A DNA stretch of 64,000 nucleotides from Slackia exigua ATCC 700122 (GTDB taxonomy: Bacteria; Actinomycetota; Coriobacteriia; Coriobacteriales; Eggerthellaceae). The DNA is taken from contig NZ_GG700630.1 of the NCBI RefSeq assembly GCF_000162875.1, positions 1,270,732-1,334,731 of the forward strand, written 5' to 3'. Of this stretch, positions 16,434-25,617 are shown in pieces. Below the pieces are notes generated by a model. That model did no database searches and had not been told where the DNA came from. It saw nothing but the letters and a program-made list of their open reading frames with translations. Made by a program: the position numbers and the translations under genes. Position 1 is the stretch's first letter, and each line of letters starts with the position of its first letter.

Positions 16434-18320
16434 TTACTTCTTGCTCGGCCAGGGATTGTTGATGATGTCGAGAACTTTATCGCGGTCGAAGACGGAGAAG
16501 TCGAAGTCGAACTTTTCGGTGGAGATCTGTCCGTCCTTCATGGTCACGCCGATGGCGCACAGGAAGTTTTCGTCGTCCTTCTCGGGATAGTCGTCGCGGA
16601 TGAAAACGCCACGTGATTCCTTGCGCGCCATGGCAGCGACGGTGGTTGCCTCGGCGAAATCGAGCAGGTTGACATTCTCGATGGCCTGCTTCCATTCGGT
16701 GTTGTAGACCATGGTGTCGCTGCGCAGGGCCATGCGGGGCATATCTTCCTCTCGGATGCGGCGCAGCTCGTCGAGACATACCTGCATGTCTGTCTCGTTC
16801 TTCATGACGCCCAGGCCCTTGTTGACGGCGGCTTGAATGGCATGGCGGATCTGATGTGGATACAGTGGGTCGTCAACCTTAGCCGTACGCAGGCTTTGAA
16901 GGCGGTCGTACTCGTCCTTGAGTGCGGTCCAAACCTCGTCACCTGGAATCGGTGCGGAATCGGATCGGGCGTAATCGACGGCGTTGCGCATGGCCATGAC
17001 GGATCCGAAGAGGCTGTTGTTCGTTTGGCGGTAGAGCTTGGAGGGGTTGGCCCAGAATAGGCCGGGGATGTCGGTCATGAAGCTGCCGTCGGCCACAGGG
17101 TGGCCGACGGTATCAGCCTGCTCGACGATTACCTCAATGAGATCCTTGCGAATGTCGAACCCGAACTTTTCGCGCAGAGGGTCGATGTTACGGGCGTAGT
17201 ACTTGCCGAACTTCTTGATCTCCTCGGAGGGTACGCCGTCCTTGTCTCGAAGGTCGACGTACACGCCCCCATGCTCGCTGCCCTTTCCGTCGCGAACCTT
17301 CTTGGCGACTTCAGCAATATAGGTATTGCGTGGAATCGGGGACTCCATCTCGCGCATCCAGAAGTTGCCGTCTGCGTCGCAGACGCTGTCTTTGTACAAG
17401 GGATCGTTTCCTAGGGCTCCGTTGTAGGAGTAGGCGATACCTGTGGGATAAATCATGATCAGATCGTAGATATTGAGCTCCATGTTGTGGAGACGGGCGC
17501 CGTGGCGCAAGGCCATGGCATCCAAGTCGCCCGTGTTGTCGGGGGAATTGATAGTGCATGCGGAAACGGTCACCCAGCCGTTCATCCAGGCGCCACCGCC
17601 GGCAGTGGAGATGGTTGCCTTGGAGCGGAACACGCGCATGACGCCGTTGAGCAGGTCGATGCCCATCGCTCCGACGCACTTGCCGTCCTGGACAAGCAAG
17701 TTAGTGATCATGGTGTTGTTGACTACGTTCACGCCGCGCGCCGCCAGCCAGTCGGCCCCATGTCGGGTGTACACGCCTTTCGCGCTGAAGTCGTTGGCGA
17801 CGGGTTTTTTGACCAGGGCTCCATCCGCGTTTCGCTCGAGGAAAGTCGTGCCTTGGTTGACGCAGCGGGGAACGCCACCTTCCTTGCCTGCACAGTCGTC
17901 AACGGCCTTGGCAACGTTCTGGTTGACTAAGCCGGCACCGGCGAAGATGTCATATTTGACTGAAGTTGCGGGGTCTTGGACCTCACTGATAACCGCGTAC
18001 CAATTCATGCCCGCAGCGCCGCCGTGTCCCATGGTGGATTTCTCAACGACGATGGCGTTTATGCCCTTTTCGATGGCCTCCTGTGCGGCATTCATGCCGC
18101 ACAGGCCGCCTCCTATGATCAAAACATCGGTGTCATAGGTCTCGTAGTTTACCCCTTCCAGGTCGGCAACGGCCGAGCCAGCTTCTGAGCCTGGATTTTT
18201 TGGCACGCAGCCGGGAAGAGCGCTGGCGGCGAAGATGCCTGTGGCGATAAGCGCGCTGCCCTTAAGGAGATCACGCCTGTTGAAGGCGTTCCTTGGTATG
18301 TTTGTTTTTTCGCTCTGCAT
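16434..18320 (-). CDS. Tat-exported lipoprotein flavoprotein, fumarate reductase FrdA-like
   Basis: A 628-aa flavoprotein. The start at 18320 is chosen because AAGGGAG lies about 6 nt upstream; an in-frame ATG at 18353 lacks this. The N-terminus has a twin-arginine motif NRRDLLKG and a lipobox LPGC, so the mature protein is probably an exported lipoprotein. An FAD dinucleotide motif (DVLIIGGGLCGMNAA) follows. The C-terminal part includes RKESRG and the FrdA-like helical domain (LDFAEATTVAAMARKES). It probably reduces an organic electron acceptor (fumarate-like or aromatic enoate) with the adjacent Fe-S subunit. The substrate cannot be deduced. Such reductases are expanded in Eggerthellaceae. 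Confidence 0.88.
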   Translation of the reverse strand: MQSEKTNIPRNAFNRRDLLKGSALIATGIFAASALPGCVPKNPGSEAGSAVADLEGVNYETYDTDVLIIGGGLCGMNAAQEAIEKGINAIVVEKSTMGHGGAAGMNWYAVISEVQDPATSVKYDIFAGAGLVNQNVAKAVDDCAGKEGGVPRCVNQGTTFLERNADGALVKKPVANDFSAKGVYTRHGADWLAARGVNVVNNTMITNLLVQDGKCVGAMGIDLLNGVMRVFRSKATISTAGGGAWMNGWVTVSACTINSPDNTGDLDAMALRHGARLHNMELNIYDLIMIYPTGIAYSYNGALGNDPLYKDSVCDADGNFWMREMESPIPRNTYIAEVAKKVRDGKGSEHGGVYVDLRDKDGVPSEEIKKFGKYYARNIDPLREKFGFDIRKDLIEVIVEQADTVGHPVADGSFMTDIPGLFWANPSKLYRQTNNSLFGSVMAMRNAVDYARSDSAPIPGDEVWTALKDEYDRLQSLRTAKVDDPLYPHQIRHAIQAAVNKGLGVMKNETDMQVCLDELRRIREEDMPRMALRSDTMVYNTEWKQAIENVNLLDFAEATTVAAMARKESRGVFIRDDYPEKDDENFLCAIGVTMKDGQISTEKFDFDFSVFDRDKVLDIINNPWPSKK

Positions 18321-18659
18321 AAGAATCTCCCTTCTCCATAGACCCAAAAACAAACCTACACTTCCAACGCCGTCCCTCGCTCGACGGTGGTGTCTTCACA
18401 TCGCGTAGCCGTTTGGCATATATACAGAGCAAAAAAGCCACAATAAATCTCTATTTCCCCTATTATCCTCATACTAAAAGGTTTTAAAACCAAAAGCAAG
18501 AAATTCCCCTGAGCCCCCTCTAGACCAGCTTGAGGGACTAATCGGATTTTGGCATGTCAAACGCAGTTTCGCCGAGCCATGCGAGATACCCCAGCCGCCA
18601 CAAGGTCCCTTCTCGGCAATAAACAAGGAACCCCCCTGCTGGGAGCAGATGAATTTAAT

Positions 18660-19420
18660 GCACTTCGCTTGTTCGCGTGTGATAGAACTCTCTAAACCGG
18701 GGCGTATTCGGATTACGTATAGCACGATCCAGCGCGAAGGCCGCCTTTTCATCTTGCTTTCCGATAGGTTGGACATCATGCAGAAGACGGCGAGGAGCCC
18801 CTGCGATTGTCCTTCTTGAGCCCGGAATGGGACTTGAGGAAGTGCTTCGCGAGGTGGCAGAGGCGATTGGCCTGCGTGATCGGGCTTTTCTTGTCGGACA
18901 GTTTGCAGATTTCCTCCGAGTTGTATACAAATTCACTCGACTCCTTCTCGACCCCGGCGCGGGACGCCTTCATGGTCTTCTCGGAGTTCGTTTTGCCAAG
19001 CTCCCACAGGAAGACCGCTGGCTTGGCGTCGCATCCGACTCCTATGCACATCTGGTTGCGCGAGAATCTGCGGGGTAGCTCTCGTCGATCCTGGCGGCAT
19101 CGCGCAAGGCGACCGGGAATAGGTTTCGTCAATCTGGAAGTTGCCGGACAGGACCGCATCGTCCTGCATGCCGGAAAGCACTACGAACAGCTTGCCTCCA
19201 GTATGGATGCGCGGTGACGCTGCACCTATCTTCCCTTGTCGTCGACTCAAGGCCGTCACGAGAGAACAGCTGCGCGAGGAAGTCGGTCCATGTCGAGATC
19301 GGAAGCTTGCGATCCTTGAAGACGATGCCGGCAACAGACGTGAAGTAACTCACACAGCCCCTGCAGACATACCTTCGCATGCCTATTTTGGAAAGCTCGC
19401 CTTCATGACCTTGGGAAGAC
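18660..19420 (-). pseudogene. decayed IS1595/ISXO2-type transposase
   Basis: Minus-strand fragments in three frames, read in order, give a transposase. YVCRGCVSYFTSVAGIVFKD and KLPISTWTDFLAQLF form the zinc-finger/N-terminal part. DAVLSGNFQIDETY contains a catalytic aspartate. SRNQMCIGVGCDAK, GKTNSEKTMKA, LSDKKSPITQANRLCHLAKH and LDRAIRNPNTPRFREFY form the C-terminal end. At least three frame changes are needed, and the 5' end is cut off where the IS3-type remnant begins. It cannot encode an active enzyme. Boundaries are approximate. Confidence 0.75.
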
Positions 19421-20289
19421 GGACGTTTTTTGGACACCTCAGACGGCGACCCCCCATCTCCTCTCGATGCTCGCGCATCGTCTTCCATCCCAGCGCCTTC
19501 TTGAGCTTGCGGTCGCGGTACCAGACGATGTAGGCGCCGAGCTCGGCGGCGAACTCCTCGCAGCCCACCCCCGTCCAGTCTCTCGCGTAGAAGAACTCCT
19601 GCTTGAGGGTCCCGAAGAACCCCCCGGCCCGTGCGTTGTCCGGCGACCGACCCTTGCGCGACATCGAGCGGGCGAGGCCCAGGTCCCTGCAGGCGGCCGC
19701 GACGCTAACGCCGGCCGCCCTCGCCGCCCCGGCCGCCGCCGCCTTCTCCCGGCGGCTCAAAGAGCCAGGGCCCGGTGCTTTCAGGACGTCCAACGCCGCG
19801 CCCATCTCGATGCGCTTGCGCTCCAGGGCCGCGAGGCGCTCCCGCGGGTCCTCGGGCAGGTCCGCCGCCCAGTCGCGCCACTCGGCCCGCTCCCCGCCTC
19901 CGGCGGGCGTCCTCTCCTCCGGCCCTCCTATGCCCCGGTCCTCGCGGGAAGGCATACCGCGCGACGCGCGCGCCCAGCGCGAGACGAGGCATCCGGAGGA
20001 CACGCCGAGCCTGCGGGCGGCGACCGGCGGGGAGACCCCCGCGCGCACGAGCCCGGCGGCCTCCCTCCTCGTCGCCTCGGGGGTACCTGCGGCGCCTGGC
20101 CCGCCCGCGGGCGGAGCCCCTCCGGCGCAGCTCCGGCGGGTCGCGCGGGCCTCGGGCCTCCTCCTCCAGCCACTTGCGCAGGGTCTCGTCGCAGGGGAAC
20201 CCGGGCAGCTCCCTGCACGCCGTGTGCACGCGCAGGCCGCTGGCGTGGAACTGCGCCAGGACCGCCTCCTTCTCCCTCTTGGAATGCAT
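19383..20289 (-). pseudogene. decayed IS3-family transposase with the catalytic core deleted
   Basis: The frame beginning at ATG 20289 reads MHSKREKEAVLAQFHASG, a typical IS3 OrfA start, then must shift frame to continue as TRREAAGLVRAGVSPPVAAR and the HTH ARRLGVSSGCLVSRWA. An OrfB N-terminus follows (AACRDLGLARS) and jumps directly to NARAGGFFGTLKQEFFYARD and AYIVWYRDRKLKKALGW. The region between, which should hold the first two acidic residues of the DDE triad, is missing; only the last glutamate motif remains. OrfA and OrfB parts are fused in one frame. It is therefore frameshifted and internally deleted. Confidence 0.8.
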
Positions 20290-20345
20290 TCCGGCTCCTT
20301 CCCGAGGAGCCGTCCGGAGCGTCCAGGATTTCGCCCGTTGTCCCG
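19410..20345 (-). mobile_element. IS3-family insertion sequence remnant, GC-rich
   Basis: The element around the pseudogene is much richer in GC than neighbouring DNA. It appears to sit inside the IS1595-type remnant, whose reading frame resumes immediately to the left. Candidate ends share GGACA: TTTTTTGGACACC near 19430 and, inverted, GTTCGGGACAACG near 20340. These are suggestive only, and no target duplication was identified. Confidence 0.55.
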
Positions 20346-20424
20346 AACTCTTAAAAGTTGGAATCGAGAGCCCCGTCGCGTGCGCGGATTCTCAGAACTC
20401 CCCGAAATTGGAATCTGCTCGGGC

Positions 20425-20587
20425 GTGCGACTCGAATGTACAGCACGAGCATGCAGCGCAGGCATGCAACTCTAACATGCGGTTCGGACGCACAGCAGAC
20501 ATGCGGCTCGGACATACGGCAGGCATTCGACTCGGGCATGTAGCTTGGGCATATAACTCGAGCGTGCAGCGCAGGCATCAGCTCGGG
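20425..20587 (+). repeat. degenerate 13-nt tandem micro-repeat array
   Basis: About twelve head-to-tail units of 13 nt (two of 11 nt) with approximate consensus ATGCRRCTCGGRC, for example ATGCGGTTCGGAC, ATGCGGCTCGGAC, ATGTAGCTTGGGC and ATATAACTCGAGC. Units differ at several positions, so the array is old or under loose constraint. There are no spacers and no cas genes, so it is not a CRISPR. It lies between the IS3 remnant and the LuxR-type regulator gene. Confidence 0.7.
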
Positions 20588-20835
20588 AGTTCGTCGATCA
20601 TGCGGCGCAGCTGGTCTGACGTTCGGGTTGCGCAGCCGGGGTCATGAGGGGTCTGGCGAAGGGCGGTCGCCGTGCCGTTGGACGCCTTCGATTTGGCGAA
20701 GGTCGAATCCGTCACGCAAAGGTCACGTTCGTCACGCTGGGGCCATGCGTGTCGGACGTCCTCTCCGTGTTTTTCGGTACCTTTTTCGTGCAGTGCTGTA
20801 CGCTAGGGGATATCGAAGGGAAATGGAGGGGTTTC

Positions 20836-22440
20836 ATGACCGAACAGGACATGTGCGCGTCGAACGGTCTGCAGCGCAGCTCGCTTGTCACGCTGTGCCT
20901 GGCCGTTCTGGGATTCGCCGTGTTCCTTTCCGCGGTTTGGACGGCGCGCAGCGACGCCGCCGGGATTCCTGATTACACGGTGCATATCGCACGATTCGTC
21001 AAGGTTGCGGGCTGCCTCTGCATCGCATGGCTGTTCCGTAGCTCCGTTCCGTCCGTGAAGAAGCTCTTTTTCGTGAGCACGGCGTGCGTGGCTATCCATC
21101 TTGTCGCTTATACCCTGCTCGCCCTTCTCGACCCTTCGCGTGGAGAAGTCCTGCCTCTCAATATCTTTTCGGGGTTGTTCGCAGGCATAGGGGAGGCGGG
21201 TATAACTCTCCTTTTCGCGCATCTGATCGCCTCGTTCGATGCCCGACTATCTTCCGTTGCCCTTCCTGTCGCCTATCTGCTCAACGAATTTTTCTATGCG
21301 ACCTGCCTGTATCTGCCTCCCGAGGCGGTGCTTGCCGCGCGGCCCGCGTGTAAGGCCCTCGGCATCGTGTTGCTCGCCGTGTGTCTGAAGAGGAAGACGC
21401 ACGCGCGTTCGGAACGGGAAAATCCCATGCAGTACGGCTTGCCGCACAAGAGCAGCGAGGAGCAGGTGCTTTCGTTTTTGAGCCAAGGCAGGGAGTGGGC
21501 GCTTCTGTTCGTGAGCGCGACGCTGTTCCCCTTCGTGTTCGGCCTGGTGGCCCACATCTGCTCATCCGAAGGGATGAAGTCCGGCCTTTACGATTCGACG
21601 AATGAGATATTCGCGCTTGCCACGCTGGCTTTGCTCGTCATATACGGATCCTTGAGAGGAGAGAAGCTGAGCTTCACCGAGATGCTTTGTTATTCGGTCC
21701 CATTGTTTGCTACGGGCTGCGCGCTGCTTCCTTTCCTTTGGTTGACCGATTCCCCTCTTTCCGGCAGCATGGTGAAGTGCGCCTACACGATATTCCAGGT
21801 TATGTTCTGGATGATTCTGGCGCAACGGGCCTACGACGACCCCCGGCATGTCTACCTGTATTTCGGGCTGTATTACGGCTTGTTCGAGCTTGCGACCGCC
21901 CTTGCACGCCTGATCGCATCCGGTTTGAACGAATGGTTCTATGCCAATGCGGGGCTCATTTGGGCTATTGCGTGCGTGTGCCTGTGGCTCATGGCTCTTT
22001 ACGGGCTTTTCTTCTTCCTGATAGGAAGTCGTATGGGGATGAGGACAGATGTCGTTCGCGGGATGGATGCTTCTCATAAGGAAGGCGCCGCCCTCGAAGG
22101 AATCGATCTCGAAGGCGGCATCAGCAACGCCGCGTTGGGCGAGGCGTGCGAAAGGGGCGCATCCGAAGCTCCGGCGGATATTGAGCGTGAGAGGGAAAGG
22201 CACGCGGTCGTGAATTTCGCCGACAGGCTCGAAGCGTTCTGCAAGGAATACGGACTGTCGGCGCGCGAGCAGGAAGTTCTGGTCGAGGCGGTTCACGGAT
22301 ACAGCATGGACGGAATCGGCCGTAAGCTGTTCATATCCCGAGAAACCGTGAAGACCCATCTTCGCCATGTGTACCTCAAGGCGGGCGTTGCCAACAAGCA
22401 ACAGCTTATCGAATTCATCGATAGGTACGCCGTTCGCTGA
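20836..22440 (+). CDS. LuxR-family regulator with N-terminal polytopic membrane domain
   Basis: A 534-aa protein. The N-terminal about 400 residues contain around 12 hydrophobic segments resembling an MFS-like sensor domain. After a linker (about 405-465) comes a LuxR-type helix-turn-helix: LSAREQEVLVEAVHGYSMDG then RKLFISRETVKTHLRHVY (about 473-520). This membrane-tethered regulator architecture is abundant in Eggerthellaceae, usually beside a flavoprotein reductase, as here. The start at 20836 has GGAGGG 5 nt upstream; a longer in-frame extension to 20644 has no ribosome binding site. Probable role: sensing an electron acceptor and activating the adjacent reductase gene. Confidence 0.88.
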   Translation: MTEQDMCASNGLQRSSLVTLCLAVLGFAVFLSAVWTARSDAAGIPDYTVHIARFVKVAGCLCIAWLFRSSVPSVKKLFFVSTACVAIHLVAYTLLALLDPSRGEVLPLNIFSGLFAGIGEAGITLLFAHLIASFDARLSSVALPVAYLLNEFFYATCLYLPPEAVLAARPACKALGIVLLAVCLKRKTHARSERENPMQYGLPHKSSEEQVLSFLSQGREWALLFVSATLFPFVFGLVAHICSSEGMKSGLYDSTNEIFALATLALLVIYGSLRGEKLSFTEMLCYSVPLFATGCALLPFLWLTDSPLSGSMVKCAYTIFQVMFWMILAQRAYDDPRHVYLYFGLYYGLFELATALARLIASGLNEWFYANAGLIWAIACVCLWLMALYGLFFFLIGSRMGMRTDVVRGMDASHKEGAALEGIDLEGGISNAALGEACERGASEAPADIERERERHAVVNFADRLEAFCKEYGLSAREQEVLVEAVHGYSMDGIGRKLFISRETVKTHLRHVYLKAGVANKQQLIEFIDRYAVR

Positions 22441-22699
22441 TATACGGTTCCTTCGCTTTAATCGGCCTATGCGCAAGCGGTCCGCCGTTCGGGCTGGTTG
22501 AAGTCCGGGCTGTCGGAGGCTCGAGCCTGTCGGTTTTGCTTCGACGAGGGCACGATTTGCCCGGAATGGAAGCGGTCGACATCCGAATCAACCGGTTTAC
22601 CCTGGAAAGGGGGACGCGCCTCGAGCGCTGGTCAAGCACTCTTTTCACATCGGCGCCCCGCGAGCGGTTCGCGAGGCGTTTTAGGGAAGGGAGCATCAT

Positions 22700-24349
22700 A
22701 TGGACACCGGTTCTACGCGTAGGAACTTTCTTGCGATGATGGGTCTCGGAGCCGTTGGCGTCGGCGCGGCCCTGGCCGGATGCGCGCCCCGCACGGCCAA
22801 TTCGTCGTCGGGTTCAGGGTCGTCGAACGATACCGGAACATGGGACGAGGAATTCGACGTCATCGTATGCGGCGCCGGCATCGCCGGGCTTTCGGCGGCG
22901 ATAACCGTCGCCAAGGAGGGCTCTGGGCAAAGCTGCCTTCTTATCGAAAAGGAGGCATCAGCCGCGGGCTGCTCTCCCGTGTGCGCCGGAGACTTCCTCG
23001 GTCGAGACGAGAATAACGAATACCCCTTGCAGTATCTCAAGGATTGCGCCACCACGCCGATCGGACAGAGCATTCCCGATGATGTGCTCGAGTCGTTCTG
23101 CGAGGGCATCAACGAGAATCTCGATTGGGTGCTTTCCCTCGGAGCCACGCTGGATATGCTCGACTCGACGCGCGGCGTTTACGACATGAACGAAGAGGGG
23201 AACGCGCGGGGTGACTTGTCTTCGCGGCCCAAGTCCGAATATCGCGAATTCGCCAGCTGGTGCGCGCCTGAGTACAGCTTCAACGATAAGGCAGAGCCGC
23301 CGTTCAACCACGTGTACAACTTCCTGAACTATGTGCGCGAAAGCGATTATCCGGGAATCGAATACCGGGCGAGCACTCCGCTCGAGGACCTTGTGCAGGA
23401 CGGGGAGGGCCGCGTGACCGGAGTCGTCGCCAAAGGCAAGCGCATCAAGGCGAACAAAGGCGTCATCATGTGCACGGGCGGATACGAGCACAACGAGGAA
23501 TTCCTCGAAGGGTTCTGCGGCTGCGGCAGCGCGATTTCATTCGCGATGACGGGCAATACCGGCGACGGGCATAAGATCTGCGCCCGCCATGGAGCCGACT
23601 TCTGGCACATGCATAATGCGGCCGGATTCTGGATGGCCGGGCGCAACCTCGATAATTCGGCATTCTCGAACGGAGCTCTGGCGAGCCATACGTTCAAACG
23701 GTTCGGCATCACCGTGGCGAAGAACGGCCGCCGCTTCTATATGGATTGGGATGGGCATAAGTCCCTCGACGTTTCCAACGATGCTCTTTCGGATGATTTG
23801 AGCCGGCATGTGGGCAGCCGTCATGGCGTCATGCAGTTCGGCGGCGAATGGAGCCATCTGCCTATGCCGTCCATCGGATGGTTCGTCTTCGACGCGGATA
23901 GCTACAATAACGCGTTCGACTTCGATACGGTGGGAACGACCGACCCCGTTTCCGACGGCTGGTTGTATAAGGCCGACAGCATCGAGGAGCTTGCGGATAT
24001 GTGCGGAGTGCCCGCCGACGAGCTCAAAGACACCGTCGATGCATGGAATCGTTCATGCGAAGAAGGGAAGGACCTGGCCTTCTATCGTCCGGCCGATACC
24101 CTGACTCCCGTCGCGACGGCTCCGTTCTACGCGCAGCGCTGCGCGCCTGCGATGCTCAATACCGACGGCGGTCCGAAGCGGTCTGCAAAGGGAGAGATCC
24201 TGGATTACGAAGGCAATCCCATTCCCGGCTTGTATGCCGCTGGAGAGTTCGGTTCCGTGTGGGGCTATCTCTATCAGGGAAACGGTAACGTCGGGGAGGC
24301 CATGGCGTTCGGCCGCATTTCCGCGCGCAACTGCATGCAGTCTGCCTGA
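22700..24349 (+). CDS. Tat-exported lipoprotein FAD-dependent reductase (FAD_binding_2)
   Basis: A 549-aa protein. The N-terminus has a twin-arginine motif STRRNFLAMMG, a hydrophobic segment and a lipobox LAGC, followed by a Ser-rich linker. An FAD-binding motif (FDVIVCGAGIAGLSAA, about 54-69) starts a fumarate reductase/ketosteroid-dehydrogenase-type fold. The C-terminal YAAGEFGSVWGYLYQGNGN and GEAMAFGRISARN are the second FAD contact region. It lacks a haem domain and has no Fe-S partner nearby, so the electron donor is unknown. It follows the LuxR regulator by 259 nt and is probably its target. The substrate is unknown. Confidence 0.87.
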   Translation: MDTGSTRRNFLAMMGLGAVGVGAALAGCAPRTANSSSGSGSSNDTGTWDEEFDVIVCGAGIAGLSAAITVAKEGSGQSCLLIEKEASAAGCSPVCAGDFLGRDENNEYPLQYLKDCATTPIGQSIPDDVLESFCEGINENLDWVLSLGATLDMLDSTRGVYDMNEEGNARGDLSSRPKSEYREFASWCAPEYSFNDKAEPPFNHVYNFLNYVRESDYPGIEYRASTPLEDLVQDGEGRVTGVVAKGKRIKANKGVIMCTGGYEHNEEFLEGFCGCGSAISFAMTGNTGDGHKICARHGADFWHMHNAAGFWMAGRNLDNSAFSNGALASHTFKRFGITVAKNGRRFYMDWDGHKSLDVSNDALSDDLSRHVGSRHGVMQFGGEWSHLPMPSIGWFVFDADSYNNAFDFDTVGTTDPVSDGWLYKADSIEELADMCGVPADELKDTVDAWNRSCEEGKDLAFYRPADTLTPVATAPFYAQRCAPAMLNTDGGPKRSAKGEILDYEGNPIPGLYAAGEFGSVWGYLYQGNGNVGEAMAFGRISARNCMQSA

Positions 24350-24447
24350 TTCATGCGGCCTAGAGCTTGTTCGGCATGCTCGTGCGATAAACGACGCGCA
24401 GGTCAGGTGTTTACAATCTGGCCTAAGAATCCTGAGGCCCCCTCCTC

Positions 24448-24484
24448 GGAGCCCGCCGCATGTGCGGCGGGCTCCATTTTTCTG
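24448..24484 (+). terminator. rho-independent terminator of the FAD-reductase gene
   Basis: A perfect 13-bp stem (GGAGCCCGCCGCA with its complement) and a 2-nt loop are followed by ATTTTT. It lies 99 nt after the reductase stop codon. Confidence 0.93.
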
Positions 24485-24636
24485 AGGTTCCCTAGGAGGT
24501 TGTCATTCCCGATAATGAAGGGAGGGGCTCTTCGTCGGGATGGGTATAGACTGAATCGCTGCATCTGGCTGCTAGCACGGAGCGGTAGCCTCGAACGGAG
24601 GGGTCTCCGATGCCTGCTGATTCGGAGGGTGTTGAC

Positions 24637-24642
24637 TATAAT
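24637..24642 (+). promoter_or_regulatory. candidate -10 element of the small membrane gene
   Basis: TATAAT lies 37 nt upstream of the ATG at 24679. The rest of 24485-24636 holds no feature I recognise. Confidence 0.45.
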
Positions 24643-24678
24643 TTCGGTTCGGATAGCCAGGTCGAGTCGAGGAGAGCC

Positions 24679-25055
24679 ATGAAAAAGAGTTTGCCTGCAA
24701 CGATGGGCATTTTCCTCCTATGCTGGTATTTTTTCTCATTTACCTACGGGCTCGTGCTATGGAGGAAATGTACCTTTCGCATGCGAACGTTACTTTGCAT
24801 TCGGATTCGTATTTCGGAGGCCTCGAAGAGTGGGTCGGCATGTTTGCAAAAGCGCGTGCAGATTTCATAGTAATGTGCAGCGAGATATCGACTCGTGGGT
24901 TGGCTTCTGGAAGCCCCCTAGGGGCGATAATCTTCTTTTTCTTCGTTTGCTGGTTTCCGTCCCTTGTCATCAGTGGTCTTATTGCCGGTGTTGTTGCTGC
25001 GGTATACCGCGCTGGCTCCTATGTGCGCGGTAAGCCGGGCCGTTCGGAAGAGTAG
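24679..25055 (+). CDS. small membrane protein read across a -1 frameshift
   Basis: ATG 24679 has GAGGAG 5-6 nt upstream and begins MKKSLPATMGIFLLCWYFF. That frame then loses its protein-like character and ends at 24870. At 24729-24735 the message reads T TTT TTC in phase, a canonical -1 slippery heptamer. Slipping there joins the start to the frame LIYLRARAMEEMYLSHANVT, which continues to a stop at 25055, giving about 125 aa. The result is an N-terminal membrane anchor, an extracytoplasmic stretch and a second hydrophobic segment (IIFFFFVCWFPSLVISGLIA, about 85-110) before a basic tail. I do not recognise the family. It may be programmed frameshifting, a frameshift mutation or a sequencing error in a T-run. 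Confidence 0.55.
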
Positions 25056-25101
25056 TGCGTGGCTTGCTGCAAAAGCTGGGGAATCCGCATGGGTTCGGTT
25101 C

Positions 25102-25132
25102 AAAAAGAAGGCCGCTGAAATCGGCGGCCTTC
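25102..25132 (-). terminator. rho-independent terminator of the suf operon
   Basis: On the minus strand a 9-bp stem (GAAGGCCGC with its complement, arms 25107-25115 and 25124-25132) is followed by TTTTTG. It sits 54 nt after the sufU stop codon. Confidence 0.85.
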
Positions 25133-25185
25133 GGCGGTTCTATCGCTGCAATCATATGCATGGTGGTTAATCGCGTTCGAGGATC

Positions 25186-25617
25186 TTACGCCTGCTCGGC
25201 AAGCATCCCTTCGAGCGTGCGCCAGGCGAGCTCGGCGCATTTGACGCGTGCGGGCATGCGCGAGATGGTTTCGAGCTCGGCGGCCTCGTCCAGATCCTCT
25301 CGGTCCTGGTCGAAAAGCTCTTTGCCCTGGACCATCCCGATGAACAGCTTGCAGAGCCTCTGAGCCTCCTCGATGCTTTCGCCGGTGATGAGATCGGCCA
25401 TCATGTCGGCCGACGCCTGCGAAACGGCGCAGCCATGCCCGGTGAACGCCGCTTCTTCGATCGTGCGACCGTCATCGCCGAGGCGAAGCTTCAGCACGAG
25501 TTCGTCTCCGCAGCTCGGGTTGATTCCCTCGTGTTCGTGGGTCGCGTTTTCCAGATCGTACTTGTAGTCGGGGTGGGCGTTGTGTTCCATGAGCGCGGCA
25601 GTATAGATGCTAGGCAT
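25186..25617 (-). CDS. sufU: SufU-type Fe-S assembly scaffold/sulfurtransferase
   Basis: A 143-aa IscU-like protein. The three zinc/cluster ligand regions are visible: NPSCGDEL (Cys about 36), GHGCAVSQASADMM (Cys about 63) and RVKCAELAW (Cys about 126). SufU accepts sulfur from SufS in Gram-positive systems. The ATG at 25617 overlaps the sufS stop by 8 nt; longer upstream frames read through sufS in the wrong phase. It is the last gene of the operon, followed by a terminator. Confidence 0.93.
   Translation of the reverse strand: MPSIYTAALMEHNAHPDYKYDLENATHEHEGINPSCGDELVLKLRLGDDGRTIEEAAFTGHGCAVSQASADMMADLITGESIEEAQRLCKLFIGMVQGKELFDQDREDLDEAAELETISRMPARVKCAELAWRTLEGMLAEQA

Noticed and set aside
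20425..20587. Possible CRISPR array
   Set aside because: Units are 13 nt, contiguous and degenerate with no spacers, and no cas genes are near.
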